From NCBI RefSeq assembly GCF_938010505.1, contig NZ_CALLVP010000121.1, forward strand, positions 1 to 31,929: a stretch of 31,929 nucleotides of DNA, read 5' to 3'. A model generated the notes under the pieces. It saw nothing but the letters and a program-made list of their open reading frames with translations. It was not told the DNA's origin and searched no databases. A program made the position numbers and the translations under genes. This document shows positions 1 through 9,011 of the stretch, piece by piece. Numbering within the stretch: position 1 is the first letter of the stretch; each line of letters opens with the position of its first letter. The stretch is from an uncultured Veillonella sp. GTDB taxonomy: Bacteria; Bacillota; Negativicutes; Veillonellales; Veillonellaceae.

Positions 1-46
1 GTCATTATGCTATTGTTACTCTAGTTCAATAAAACTATATTGTAAA

Positions 47-87
47 AGAAAACCCGTCATGATTGTTGTGATCATGACGGGTTTTCT
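47..87. terminator. Bidirectional rho-independent terminator
   Basis: A perfect 17-bp inverted repeat (47-63 with 71-87) encloses a 7-nt loop. It is A-rich on the left edge and T-rich on the right edge, so it can terminate transcription in both directions. It probably serves both the gene to the left of the window and the minus-strand LysR gene. Confidence 0.85.
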
Positions 88-143
88 TTGTTATAACTTT
101 AAATAGCCAATCAATATATTTGTATCAAAGCACCAATTCATAT

Positions 144-232
144 GATTTAAACTAACATAGTAATCAAGATGATTGTATATAAGAGACTAATCAATTGATT
201 ATATGTAAGCGGCTAATTATATGATTTTTACG
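144..232. repeat. Degenerate tandem repeat, period about 26 bp
   Basis: Units beginning GATT start at 144, 171, 197 and 223. The 171 and 197 units match at roughly two thirds of positions, and the last is partial. The rest of 88-340 is AT-rich with no credible gene. The array lies downstream of the LysR stop codon. Its function is not evident. Confidence 0.4.
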
Positions 233-340
233 CATATATTAAAAGTTAAGATATAAGTAATATTTATGGATACCAAAGAAAAGAGCAATTTGTTTTTATT
301 GCATTTTCATAATATATTATATATATTAAAGGAATAGTTG

Positions 341-1210
341 TTATACCTTTGTGTCAGCCCATGTTTTCATAAATGAGTAAAAAGCTTGTACTGGCTTGGA
401 TTCAAGGGCACTATGGCGCGTATACATCCACGTATCCCGAGTCATGATATGACCGTCAAGAGTTTTCAAGGTTTCCTTAAATAGGTTAGGGTAATCATTA
501 CCACAGCTTTGGGTGAGGATGGTAAAACCAAGTCCTTGGTTGACGAGCTTCATACATGTATCGATGTCGTTCACCTCAATGGTGCGCATTGGAGGTTGTG
601 AGTAGTGGGAATACCACCAATCATCAATGGTCTGCTGTAAATTCGGATCTGTTTGATAGTGAATATAGGGCAGACGAGGTAAATCCTCTACGTCACAAGG
701 CGTTTTGTTGAAGAAGCAGAATGGTTCAGACCAGATATGTTCTTTCGACTCTGTCCAAGTGTGGGCACCGCGAATGATGGCAGCATGTAAGCGGCCTTCA
801 AGGAAGTCATGGTATAGCTTATAGCTAAGTCCCGTATACATGATGATATCAATGTGCGGATAAGCCTCTTTAAAGGTGGATAAGATATGGGGGATATGAT
901 ACTTTGCGAATACATTTGAGCATCCTAGGTTTAATGTACCGCGTGGTTCACTACCCATAGCTAATAGCTCTTGGCGCACCGAAGTATAGGAATTGAGCAA
1001 ATCTTCGGCGTATCGTACAAGGCGTTGACCTTGATAGGTAAACTCTACACCACGAGCTTGTCGGTTGATGATGGGACAGTTAAATTCCTTTTCTAATTTT
1101 TTTATTCGTTCACTCAATGCAGGTTGCGTCATAAATAGACGACGCGCTGCATAAGTAATATTATTTTCCTCTGCTAAGGTTTTTAAAATTGTACAATCTT
1201 TCGTGTCCAT
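341..1210 (-). CDS. LysR-family transcriptional regulator (YbhD-like context)
   Basis: This 289-residue protein has the size and layout of a LysR-type regulator. An N-terminal winged helix-turn-helix covers about residues 8-62, with the typical pattern AARRLFMTQPALSERIKKLE. A periplasmic-binding-like effector domain follows from about residue 90. The start is supported by AAAGGAGAG just upstream on the minus strand. It is divergent from the hydratase/isomerase/transporter operon, as LysR regulators usually are from their targets. In E. coli the LysR gene ybhD lies beside ybhH-ybhI-ybhJ, so orthology to ybhD is plausible but rests on context only. The effector is unknown; a substrate of the adjacent pathway is the natural guess. 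Confidence 0.9.
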   Translation of the reverse strand: MDTKDCTILKTLAEENNITYAARRLFMTQPALSERIKKLEKEFNCPIINRQARGVEFTYQGQRLVRYAEDLLNSYTSVRQELLAMGSEPRGTLNLGCSNVFAKYHIPHILSTFKEAYPHIDIIMYTGLSYKLYHDFLEGRLHAAIIRGAHTWTESKEHIWSEPFCFFNKTPCDVEDLPRLPYIHYQTDPNLQQTIDDWWYSHYSQPPMRTIEVNDIDTCMKLVNQGLGFTILTQSCGNDYPNLFKETLKTLDGHIMTRDTWMYTRHSALESKPVQAFYSFMKTWADTKV

Positions 1211-1233
1211 AAACTCTCCTTTATATATGTATT

Positions 1234-1262
1234 ATTGTACTCTATTCCATAGAGTTGGTACA
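1234..1262 (-). promoter_or_regulatory. Candidate promoter of the LysR gene
   Basis: On the minus strand, TGTACC (1262-1257) and TACAAT (1239-1234) are separated by 17 nt, about 25 nt upstream of the LysR start. The -35 is poor. The operator dyad at 1239-1255 fills the spacer, which would suit autorepression. Confidence 0.35.
1239..1255. promoter_or_regulatory. Candidate LysR-type operator (T-N11-A dyad)
   Basis: ACTCTATTCCATAGAGT is a perfect 7-bp inverted repeat with a 3-bp spacer. Within it, TCTATTCCATAGA fits the T-N11-A consensus of LysR-type binding sites. It lies between the divergent LysR and hydratase genes. The assignment is inference from position and symmetry. Confidence 0.6.
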
Positions 1263-1333
1263 GACGAGGGGACGCTAGGGCTATACAGATTAGATATAAC
1301 TAAAGACTAGGTACTAGTAAGAGGAATGGAGCT

Positions 1334-1362
1334 TTTACCAATAAACATGGTGAAAATATAGT
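1334..1362 (+). promoter_or_regulatory. Candidate promoter of the ybhJ-ybhH-ybhI operon
   Basis: TTTACC and TATAGT are separated by 17 nt, placing transcription initiation about 40 nt before the ATG at 1409. The -35 matches the consensus poorly, which would fit a promoter that needs an activator. Confidence 0.4.
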
Positions 1363-1408
1363 GTTTGTAAAGGTTTACACATGCCTGAAAGTAATAAAGG
1401 AGCAAGTC

Positions 1409-3706
1409 ATGGTTGAGTTAATTTCAAATGGTGTATTTTTATATCACGGTACGGATATCGTTCCTGCGGATTCTAGTGCAGCCCTTGATCAGCAAGAAGT
1501 TTTTAATAAAGAGCGCGCCTATAAGGAAACGATGGCGTACCGTATTTTAATGGACCACCAACAACACGAAGGTGATCAAGATTTACGCATCAAATTCGAT
1601 GCCTTAACATCTCACGATATTACCTATGTTGGCATTATTCAAACGGCGATTGCCAGTGGTCTTGATAAATTTCCAATTCCTTACATTTTGACAAACTGTC
1701 ATAATAGCTTGGCAGCAGTAGGGGGCACGATTAACGAAGACGACCATGTATTTGGCTTATCCGCGGTTCAACGCTTCGGCGGCGTGTATGTACCTCCTCA
1801 TCTTGCAGTTATTCACCAATATATGCGTGAAACAATGGCAGGCTGTGGCAAAATGATTCTCGGTTCCGACAGTCATACTCGTTACGGTGCTCTTGGTACT
1901 ATGGCGATTGGTGAGGGTGGTCCAGAGCTTGTAAAACAATTGCTTGGCCGTACGTATGATGTACAGCGTCCAGAAGTTATCGCTATTTACCTCGATGGAA
2001 AACCTAAACACGGCGTAGGTCCACAAGACGTGGCACTCGCTATTGAAAAAGCTGTATTCGCAAACGGCTTTGTGAAAAATAAGGTAATGGAATTCGTAGG
2101 CCCTGGTATTAAACACCTATCCATGGACTTCCGTAACGGCATCGATGTAATGACTACAGAGACTACATGCCTTACAACTATTTGGAGAACAGATAGTACA
2201 ACGAAAGAATTCTTGACACTTCATGGTCGCGGTGATGCGTACAAAGAGCTTAACCCTGGTGATGTAGCTTATTATGATAGCCTTGTAAAAGTTAATCTTG
2301 GGGAAGTGGAAAGTATGATTGCTATGCCATTCCATCCAAGCAATGTATATACAATTAAAGAAATTAACGAAGGTGGTCACGATTTATTAGCAGAAATCGA
2401 ACGTCAAGCGGTAGAGCAATTAGATAATAAATCCTTGTCTTTACAATTGCCTGAAAAACATTTTGACGGCAAATTGCATTTAGATCAAGGTATCATCGTA
2501 GGGTGCTCTGGTGGTTTATATGAAAACATTATGCAAGCGGCTAACATCGTACGCGGTAAGAGCGTAGGTTCCGGTCGTTTCGCATTTAGCGTTTATCCTT
2601 CTAGCCAACCAATTTACTTAGAACTCATGAAAAATGGTGCTCTTGTAGATCTTATGAGTGCTGGTGCCATCGTGCGTACAGCTTTCTGCGGACCATGCTT
2701 TGGTGCAGGCGATACACCTAACAATACTGGACTCAGTGGTCGTCATGCGACACGGAACTTCCCGAATCGCGAAGGTTCTAAACCTGGTAACGGACAAATT
2801 TCCTCCGTTGCACTTCTCGACTCTCGTTCCGTAGCGGCTACTGCTATTAACGGTGGTGCATTAACTGCGGCTACTGATATCGATTATGATGATGTAGTAC
2901 CAGCTTACCACTATGATGATAAACCTTATGAAAGCAAAGTATATAGCGGCTTCAATGAACCGAATAAAGATACTGAACTTGTGTATGGACCATCCATTAA
3001 ACCTTGGCCTTCTATCGAAGAATTAACGCCAAATGTATTGCTCAAGGTAGCTGCCTATATCGATGACCCTGTAACGACTACGGATGAGTTGATTCCATCT
3101 GGTGAAACATCTTCCTTCCGTTCAGATCCATATGCATTGTCTGAATTTGCCTTGAGCCGTAAGGTTCCTGAATATGTAGGTCGTGCTAAAGCCGTTCGCG
3201 ATTGGGAAAAATCTCGTCAAGAAGGTGAAAGTACAGTAGAGTTAGTCGCTGCATACGAAGAGGTTAAGCAAGCTCTTGGCTTGTCAGAATCTGTAGAAGA
3301 TATGGCTAAGTCTACAGCTGTTTCCAGCATGGTATATGCTAATCGTCCGGGTGATGGCTCTGCTCGTGAGCAAGCAGCATCCTGTCAACGTGTATTGGGT
3401 GGCGGTGCTAATATCGCTATTGAATATGCTACAAAACGTTATCGTAGTAATGTAATTAACTGGGGCATGTTACCGTTCGTAATTAGCGAAGAAGACTCTA
3501 AAACTATGGTCGTAGGCGACTATGTATATGTGCCAAATGTGCGTGACCAATTATTCTCTGACTCCGATGATTACACAGCATATGTTATCAGTGGAGGTGC
3601 GAAGAAAGCAGAAATCACATTGCATTTAGGGCACCTCAGCGATGAAGAAAAAGATATTATCGCAGCAGGGTGTCTCATCAACTACTATGCAAATAGCAAA
3701 GCATAA
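1409..3706 (+). CDS. ybhJ: Aconitase-superfamily hydratase, YbhJ type
   Basis: This 765-residue protein belongs to the aconitase superfamily. The three cysteines expected to hold a [4Fe-4S] cluster are visible as C366 (in IIVGCSGGLYEN) and C427/C430 (in the CGPC motif). A substrate-loop motif, LGSDSHTRYGALGTMAIGEG, lies at 151-170. A C-terminal swivel domain occupies about the last 140 residues. The reaction is presumably a stereospecific hydration/dehydration of a tricarboxylate-like acid, but the substrate is unknown. The ATG at 1409 is chosen because AAAGGAG lies 6-7 nt upstream; the frame is open back to a GTG at 1361 without a comparable ribosome site. The next gene starts 24 nt downstream. 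E. coli YbhJ is of similar length and has the same neighbours, which supports the family name. Confidence 0.88.
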   Translation: MVELISNGVFLYHGTDIVPADSSAALDQQEVFNKERAYKETMAYRILMDHQQHEGDQDLRIKFDALTSHDITYVGIIQTAIASGLDKFPIPYILTNCHNSLAAVGGTINEDDHVFGLSAVQRFGGVYVPPHLAVIHQYMRETMAGCGKMILGSDSHTRYGALGTMAIGEGGPELVKQLLGRTYDVQRPEVIAIYLDGKPKHGVGPQDVALAIEKAVFANGFVKNKVMEFVGPGIKHLSMDFRNGIDVMTTETTCLTTIWRTDSTTKEFLTLHGRGDAYKELNPGDVAYYDSLVKVNLGEVESMIAMPFHPSNVYTIKEINEGGHDLLAEIERQAVEQLDNKSLSLQLPEKHFDGKLHLDQGIIVGCSGGLYENIMQAANIVRGKSVGSGRFAFSVYPSSQPIYLELMKNGALVDLMSAGAIVRTAFCGPCFGAGDTPNNTGLSGRHATRNFPNREGSKPGNGQISSVALLDSRSVAATAINGGALTAATDIDYDDVVPAYHYDDKPYESKVYSGFNEPNKDTELVYGPSIKPWPSIEELTPNVLLKVAAYIDDPVTTTDELIPSGETSSFRSDPYALSEFALSRKVPEYVGRAKAVRDWEKSRQEGESTVELVAAYEEVKQALGLSESVEDMAKSTAVSSMVYANRPGDGSAREQAASCQRVLGGGANIAIEYATKRYRSNVINWGMLPFVISEEDSKTMVVGDYVYVPNVRDQLFSDSDDYTAYVISGGAKKAEITLHLGHLSDEEKDIIAAGCLINYYANSKA

Positions 3707-3730
3707 GCGATGAACATAAAGGAGTAAGTT

Positions 3731-4870
3731 ATGAACAGGTATAAAGAAATTCCTGTTACCTATATGCGCGGAGGGACTAGTAAAGGGGCGTATCTGTTAA
3801 AAGATACGCTTCCAACTGACCCGGCTGCACGAGACCGTATGATTTTAGATTTATATGGTTCTCCCGATGTGCGTCAAATTAATGGCATCGGTGGTGCCGA
3901 TCCATTGACAAGCAAGGTAGCTATCGTAAATCCTTCTGACCGCGATGATGCAGATATCGACTACACCTTTGGGTATGTAGGTATCGCTGATGCGGTGGTA
4001 GATTACGAAGGTAACTGTGGTAATATTTCTGCTGGTGCAGGGGTATTCGCCATTATGGAGGGCTTTGTAAAAGCCGTAGAAACAGAAACAGTAGTTCGCA
4101 TCTTTAACACGAATACAAATAAAGTTATTGAAGCGCATGTTCCAGTCCGAGATGGTAAGCCTATTATTGATGGTGACTTTTCTATCGATGGTGTTCCTGG
4201 TACAGGTGCTCGTATTACATTATATTTCTTGGAACCAGGCGGTTCTAAGACAGGTAAGTTACTACCAACAGGCAATGTACAAGACACAATTACATTGGCT
4301 GATGGTCGCACAATCCAAGTCAGTTTAGTAGATGCAGCTAATCCAGCTGTATTTGTAAAGGCTACAGATCTTGGTTATGAAGGCACGGAATTACCGGCTT
4401 TCACAGAAACGGATGGCGGTGTATTACTCAATACACTTGAAGATATTCGCACCACTGCGGCGGTAATGATGGGCCTTGCTCCATCTAAAGAGTCCGCAAG
4501 TCCTGCAGTTCCAAAGGTATGTATGGTGTCCGCACCACAAACCTACGTGGCAAGCGATGGTCGAACTATCAAGGGGAATAGTATAGACATCGTGGCTCGT
4601 ACAAAGGCACTAGCTGTAATGCATAAAGCCTATGCCGTTACAGGTGGTATCTGTACTGCTACAGCAGCGCTTATTACGGGTACTGTGGCGAACGAAGTAG
4701 TTAGCGAACGTGCTAAAGAAACGAATCAAGTTACTTTAGCACATCCATCAGGGAAGTTTGATTTCGAAATATGCTTGACCCATGATAAGGGTTGGCATGT
4801 GGAGAAGGCGGGCGTCGCTAGAACAGCGCGACCGATCATGAAAGGCATAGCTTATGTTAAAGGAGAGTAA
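3731..4870 (+). CDS. ybhH: PrpF-family isomerase (4-oxalomesaconate tautomerase-like, YbhH type)
   Basis: The 379-residue protein has the PrpF-family signature RGGTSKG at 13-19. It also has GIGGADPLTSK, with the presumed catalytic lysine K62, and GNCGN, with the presumed catalytic cysteine C96. The family has a diaminopimelate-epimerase-like fold and moves double bonds or protons in unsaturated tricarboxylates. Examples are aconitate isomerisation by PrpF in the methylcitrate pathway and 4-oxalomesaconate tautomerisation by GalD. Pairing with an aconitase-like hydratase repeats the AcnD-PrpF logic, but no prpB or prpC is present, so a methylcitrate role is not supported here. The start has a good AAAGGAG site. 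The transporter gene begins 2 nt after its stop. Confidence 0.88.
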   Translation: MNRYKEIPVTYMRGGTSKGAYLLKDTLPTDPAARDRMILDLYGSPDVRQINGIGGADPLTSKVAIVNPSDRDDADIDYTFGYVGIADAVVDYEGNCGNISAGAGVFAIMEGFVKAVETETVVRIFNTNTNKVIEAHVPVRDGKPIIDGDFSIDGVPGTGARITLYFLEPGGSKTGKLLPTGNVQDTITLADGRTIQVSLVDAANPAVFVKATDLGYEGTELPAFTETDGGVLLNTLEDIRTTAAVMMGLAPSKESASPAVPKVCMVSAPQTYVASDGRTIKGNSIDIVARTKALAVMHKAYAVTGGICTATAALITGTVANEVVSERAKETNQVTLAHPSGKFDFEICLTHDKGWHVEKAGVARTARPIMKGIAYVKGE

Positions 4871-4872
4871 GA

Positions 4873-6294
4873 ATGAATAAGCTACTTAAAATTGCAATTA
4901 TGTTTGCCATTCCTCTGGTAATGTGGTTCATTACACCGCCAGAAGGTTTGAGTGTGGAAGCTTGGCGACTGCTAGGTTTCTATTTAATGGCTATCGTTGG
5001 TCTTGTTGTTAAACCTTGGCCAGCACCAATTATTTTGTTGTTATCTATTGCAGGTTCTTCAATTTTCTTAAATGCAACGAAAAACGTATTGTCTGGTTAT
5101 GCATCCACTACAGTATGGCTAGTATTCTCTGCGTTCTCCCTCAGTGTGGCGTTCGTAAAAACAGGACTTGGCCGTCGTATTGCGTACCTATTGATTAAAT
5201 CCTTAGGTCACACTACATTGCGTCTTGGCTATGTAACTGCGTTATTAGATCTTATTATTTCTCCGGTAACACCTTCCAACACAGCACGTTGTGGGGGTAT
5301 CGTGTTCCCAATCATGAACTCTGTAGCAAAAGCATTGGGCTCTGAGCCTGGTGAAAGTTCAAAAAAAGCTGGTTCTTACCTCATGGTTAACACATACATG
5401 GTTACAAAAGTAACAAGCTTGATGTTCGCTACGGCTATGGCGCCAAACTTATTGGCAGCTGACTATATGAACAAAATTTTAGGCGTAGATATTAACTGGG
5501 GCCTTTGGGCATTAGCACTCGTAGTACCTGGTCTTGTAATGCTTCTCATTACACCAGCTTTGGTATACTATCTAGACAAACCATCTATTCAACACATCGA
5601 TTCTCATGCGATTGCCGATGAAGGTTTGAAAGAACTTGGACCTATGACTGGTCGTGAGAAATCTCTTATCGCTATCTTTATTCTTGCTTTAGTTGGTTGG
5701 GCATTGCCTTCCATTTTGACACAAGGGTTCGGCATTAAATTCTCCATCGATGCAACAGCAGTAGCTATCGTAGCTATGGTAGCAGCTCTTGTATTCGGCG
5801 TTATCAAATGGGAAGATATGCTTGAATCTAAAGGCGCTTGGAACACACTGATTTGGTTCGGCGGTATCATCGGTATGTCCAGTGCATTGTCTAAGGTTAA
5901 ATTCTTTGAATGGCTTGCTACATTCATGGGTACACACTTCAGTTTCGGCGATAATCCTATGATGGCTCTTATTATCATCGGCGCTATCAGTATCGCTGTT
6001 CGTTACTTGTTTGCATCTGGTAGTGCGTACGTTGTAGCAATGCTTCCAGTATTCCTTACTGTAGGTAAGGTTGCAGGTGTAAACCCAATGGCGTTGTCCT
6101 TGTTATTGGCTGCTACAAACTCCTACGGTGGTGCGTTGACTCACTATGGTGGTGCAGCGGCTCCAATCGTATTCGGTGCAGGTTATAACACAGTTAAGAA
6201 CTGGTGGATTATCGGCGGTATCTTCGCTATCATGTGCTTCATTGTGAACCTTACAGTGGGCTACGCATGGTGGGAAATCCTTGGTATCCTTTAA
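4873..6294 (+). CDS. ybhI: DASS/SLC13-family anion:sodium symporter, YbhI type
   Basis: The 473-residue protein is an integral membrane protein with about 11-12 hydrophobic segments from residue 5 to the C terminus. It shows the paired ion/substrate-binding motifs of the divalent-anion sodium symporters: SNT at 135-137 in a TM-hairpin context, and TNS at 415-417 followed by a Gly-rich GGALTHYGG stretch. It probably imports the carboxylate that YbhJ and YbhH process. AGGAGAG precedes the start and lies partly inside the end of ybhH, so the two are translationally linked. The exact substrate (citrate, tartrate, 2-oxoglutarate or another) cannot be read from sequence. Confidence 0.88.
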   Translation: MNKLLKIAIMFAIPLVMWFITPPEGLSVEAWRLLGFYLMAIVGLVVKPWPAPIILLLSIAGSSIFLNATKNVLSGYASTTVWLVFSAFSLSVAFVKTGLGRRIAYLLIKSLGHTTLRLGYVTALLDLIISPVTPSNTARCGGIVFPIMNSVAKALGSEPGESSKKAGSYLMVNTYMVTKVTSLMFATAMAPNLLAADYMNKILGVDINWGLWALALVVPGLVMLLITPALVYYLDKPSIQHIDSHAIADEGLKELGPMTGREKSLIAIFILALVGWALPSILTQGFGIKFSIDATAVAIVAMVAALVFGVIKWEDMLESKGAWNTLIWFGGIIGMSSALSKVKFFEWLATFMGTHFSFGDNPMMALIIIGAISIAVRYLFASGSAYVVAMLPVFLTVGKVAGVNPMALSLLLAATNSYGGALTHYGGAAAPIVFGAGYNTVKNWWIIGGIFAIMCFIVNLTVGYAWWEILGIL

Positions 6295-6385
6295 TACCTA
6301 ATTAGAGACAATAGTTATTCTATACATATAGAATGATCATCCCCTAGATGGTGAAAGTGTTAGAGCTTTCATAAAATCACATAAG

Positions 6386-6435
6386 AAAAGAGCTGTAACA
6401 GAATCAGTATATGAATTCCTGTGACAGCTCTTTTT
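6386..6435. terminator. Terminator after ybhI, probably bidirectional
   Basis: AAAAGAGCTGT (6386-6396) pairs with ACAGCTCTTTT, ending in a T run at 6435. An additional ACAG/CTGT extension sits beyond one mismatch. It can serve the ybh operon and, on the other strand, the Sel1-type gene. The rest of 6295-6609 has no gene, only short AT-rich palindromes such as 6317-6334. Confidence 0.75.
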
Positions 6436-6609
6436 AGATGTATTAAATTATATTTCTTAATCTATACCTATACAAATAAAGCTATATAGTTGAATTGCTT
6501 TGGCTTGAAGATGACCCATAGAGAGGCACTGATAAAGTTAAAACTTTGCGTGTTGGAGATGACAAACCATTACCTATAAGAGCTTTTACTTGACTAATGC
6601 CGAGAGACA

Positions 6610-8826
6610 TTAGTTCTTTTTAACTTCCTCCCAGTCGTTTAAGTCTGGGAGTTTGTCATTTGTAATGGCATCTTGAATCCAGTAGTTGATGGAGGTTAAG
6701 TTACTGTAGTCTCGTTCAAAGCCGTATACGGTTCCATCTGCTTCAGTAACATAGAGTCGAATGCGTAAGTCTTTGCCTTTTTTGTTGCGCTCGATGTAGT
6801 AGCTAATACCTCGATCATCGAGGTTAGATGGGCGAACCGCAATGATATCATAGGTGCCATTAGATACGCCTTCCAAGGCATCCTTAATCATTTGGCTAGG
6901 ATTGTCATATTGATTGAGGTAGAAGATATCGTTGTCGATAGCTAATGCATATTCACTTGGCGGGGTAGGGTTTTTGTACTGTTTTTCCCAGCTTTCATCA
7001 ATAATAGGCAACTTAGCTGTATCATAGAAGTCTTTAATCAAAGCGAGACCTTCCGGAATTGTCATATCTTTAAAGTGTCTAATTTCATACACCGTAGAAT
7101 CCAACTTATTAGCGCCTTCTGTTGTATCCCGACCATAGCCGTATAGATAGATAGTACAAGAGTTTTTATCTTCATTGTGGAACATAACGATATGGTGCAT
7201 ATCGTCAATGACGTTTTCTATGGATTGTCGATTATCATAGATGCCAAGGCTGAGGTATTTTTGTGTATCCCATTCGCGCTGGATGAAATTCCAGTCGTAT
7301 TTATTGGTGCGCCAACCTGTAGTAGATTCCTCCATGATTTCTAATATATCTACAGAATTTTGAGGCCAAGTTGTAGGCATAGGATTACATGTCGTAGAAG
7401 ATTGCTGAACACCTGCTTTGTATTGATAGTGTCCATTGACCTCCTCAAAGGCTTCTAAACGGTCAGATGCTTCGTCAGGTATTACTAATGGTTCCCCAGT
7501 ACCTAACCAATTATCGTTTCTAGTGTTGATGTTCTTGATACTTTCATGAGCATGCTTGTAAAATGTGACGGCTTGGTCTAAGTCGGGCGTTCCTGTAGTG
7601 GCGCCGATTTCGTAGCAATAGCCTGCTGCCAATTGCCATAGATGATCCGCATAGTCATAACTGCCATATTCATCGTAACATTTGCTTGCCTGTTTAATGC
7701 ATTCCAAGGCTACACTCATTTTAGGAGCATTGCCTTTTATGAAAGCGAATACATAAGCAAGATATGGCCAAATACCATCGTGGTTTTCGATAGCTGGTTG
7801 CTGCAATAAGTGAGCGATGCGAGACCAGTCTTGCGATTGACCATCGATGTTGAGGGTGCGAATGATAATGGCTTGTGTAGTGGTGTATGCATGGTCATTA
7901 AAGTCTAAATAATCTGGGCTTACAGAAGCACGCTCGTAGTATTTGAGGGCCTTTTGGATATCTTGAGGAATCGTTTTATTCGACAAATGTGGCTTTGCGT
8001 AATATTCGGCAGCTTCACGCAAACACAGGCCATTATTCATGGCTACACCACGCTCAAAATATTCGAGTGCTCTTTGATGCTCGGCGCGTGCTTTACATAT
8101 ATCGCCCGCTAAGAATAACATCAGAGGTAAACCTGCTTCGGCACCTTCAAATACGACTTGTTCTTCCATTTTCTTGTCGTCTTGCTCGATATAGGTAATG
8201 CGAAGATTACGGTATGCAATAACAAGGCCTGCAGAGGCAGATTTACGCAGCCAGTCTTGAGCAATAGCCGTTATTTTATTTGCCAATCTACGTTGATCTG
8301 GTTGTACAAATAAGGCTTTTAAGAAGCGTACAAATGCAGAGGGTTGACCTTCATTAGCCATCTTTTGGGCCGACGGCAAGATACGATAATCCTCCCATTG
8401 GAATACATTGGCAATGGCGTAGGCACAGTAAGAACAACCTTTTTGGGCGCCTTCATAGACACGCTGGAATGCTTCGTCCTTTGTCATAGGTAGCTCTTTT
8501 TCAATAGTTGGGGTGAGGGCACCAGCGGTACGCATAGCTTGTAAAATAGCGATGGCACTGCCGCGACGAATGGCCGTATGTAAGTAACTATAGGCCTTAT
8601 TATCATCCTCAGGAAAACCGGCTTCAATCCACGTGAACTGCGGTCCCGAATAAACGCGCGCCAAAATAGCGTACACATCTCCGATACCTGGAATCTCTTG
8701 GCCTTCCTCGTCGGCTTTCACAAGGTCGTCAAGCTCGGCCTTGCCCTCCCAAGCGATATCTTTATTACATTGATGGAATATTTTATTGAAAGACTGCTGT
8801 ATTTGATCGGTAAAATAAAAACTCAT
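6610..8826 (-). CDS. Sel1/TPR-like repeat protein with conserved C-terminal extension
   Basis: This 738-residue soluble protein has no signal peptide or membrane segment. Residues from about 45 to 450 are helical repeats of the Sel1/TPR type. Recognisable units include AYAIANVF, ALEYFERGVAMNNGLCLREA and ALKYYERA. From about 490 there is a non-repeat region of roughly 240 residues, rich in Tyr, Asp and Trp, that I do not recognise. The protein is paralogous over its whole length to the minus-strand gene at the right end of the window. Shared landmarks are the LARVYxGPxFTW block, the VNGHYQYK/VDGHWQYK junction and the C-terminal xNYWIQ motif. Sel1 repeats generally mediate protein-protein contacts; the role here is unknown. 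A GGAG sequence lies about 10 nt upstream of the start. Confidence 0.85.
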   Translation of the reverse strand: MSFYFTDQIQQSFNKIFHQCNKDIAWEGKAELDDLVKADEEGQEIPGIGDVYAILARVYSGPQFTWIEAGFPEDDNKAYSYLHTAIRRGSAIAILQAMRTAGALTPTIEKELPMTKDEAFQRVYEGAQKGCSYCAYAIANVFQWEDYRILPSAQKMANEGQPSAFVRFLKALFVQPDQRRLANKITAIAQDWLRKSASAGLVIAYRNLRITYIEQDDKKMEEQVVFEGAEAGLPLMLFLAGDICKARAEHQRALEYFERGVAMNNGLCLREAAEYYAKPHLSNKTIPQDIQKALKYYERASVSPDYLDFNDHAYTTTQAIIIRTLNIDGQSQDWSRIAHLLQQPAIENHDGIWPYLAYVFAFIKGNAPKMSVALECIKQASKCYDEYGSYDYADHLWQLAAGYCYEIGATTGTPDLDQAVTFYKHAHESIKNINTRNDNWLGTGEPLVIPDEASDRLEAFEEVNGHYQYKAGVQQSSTTCNPMPTTWPQNSVDILEIMEESTTGWRTNKYDWNFIQREWDTQKYLSLGIYDNRQSIENVIDDMHHIVMFHNEDKNSCTIYLYGYGRDTTEGANKLDSTVYEIRHFKDMTIPEGLALIKDFYDTAKLPIIDESWEKQYKNPTPPSEYALAIDNDIFYLNQYDNPSQMIKDALEGVSNGTYDIIAVRPSNLDDRGISYYIERNKKGKDLRIRLYVTEADGTVYGFERDYSNLTSINYWIQDAITNDKLPDLNDWEEVKKN

Positions 8827-8930
8827 GCTCTCTTCTCCGCATAATAATCAGTGATGCTGATAACATATGTAATTTCAGTATACTATTAGTGTTTAGAGGA
8901 AAACAATATAAATATTCTGGACTCATAGTG

Positions 8931-8960
8931 TTGATATTTTAATATACATATATTTATATT
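8931..8960 (+). promoter_or_regulatory. Candidate promoter of the AT-rich DUF805 gene
   Basis: TTGATA and TATATT are separated by 18 nt, about 50 nt upstream of the ATG at 9012. The surrounding DNA is very AT-rich, so chance matches are likely. Confidence 0.3.
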
Positions 8961-9011
8961 AGAATAAAGTAGATTAAAAATTGTTTTGAGCGTATAGAGA
9001 GAATTATTTTA

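Noticed and set aside
1361..1408. GTG start extending the YbhJ-type hydratase by 16 residues
   Set aside because: It overlaps the predicted promoter -10 region and has no ribosome site, whereas the ATG at 1409 has AAAGGAG.
6592..6619. ACTAATG/CATTAGT hairpin followed by TTCTTTTT at the end of the Sel1-type gene
   Set aside because: The T run is on the wrong side for the minus-strand gene, it overlaps the stop codon, and a better bidirectional terminator lies at 6386-6435.
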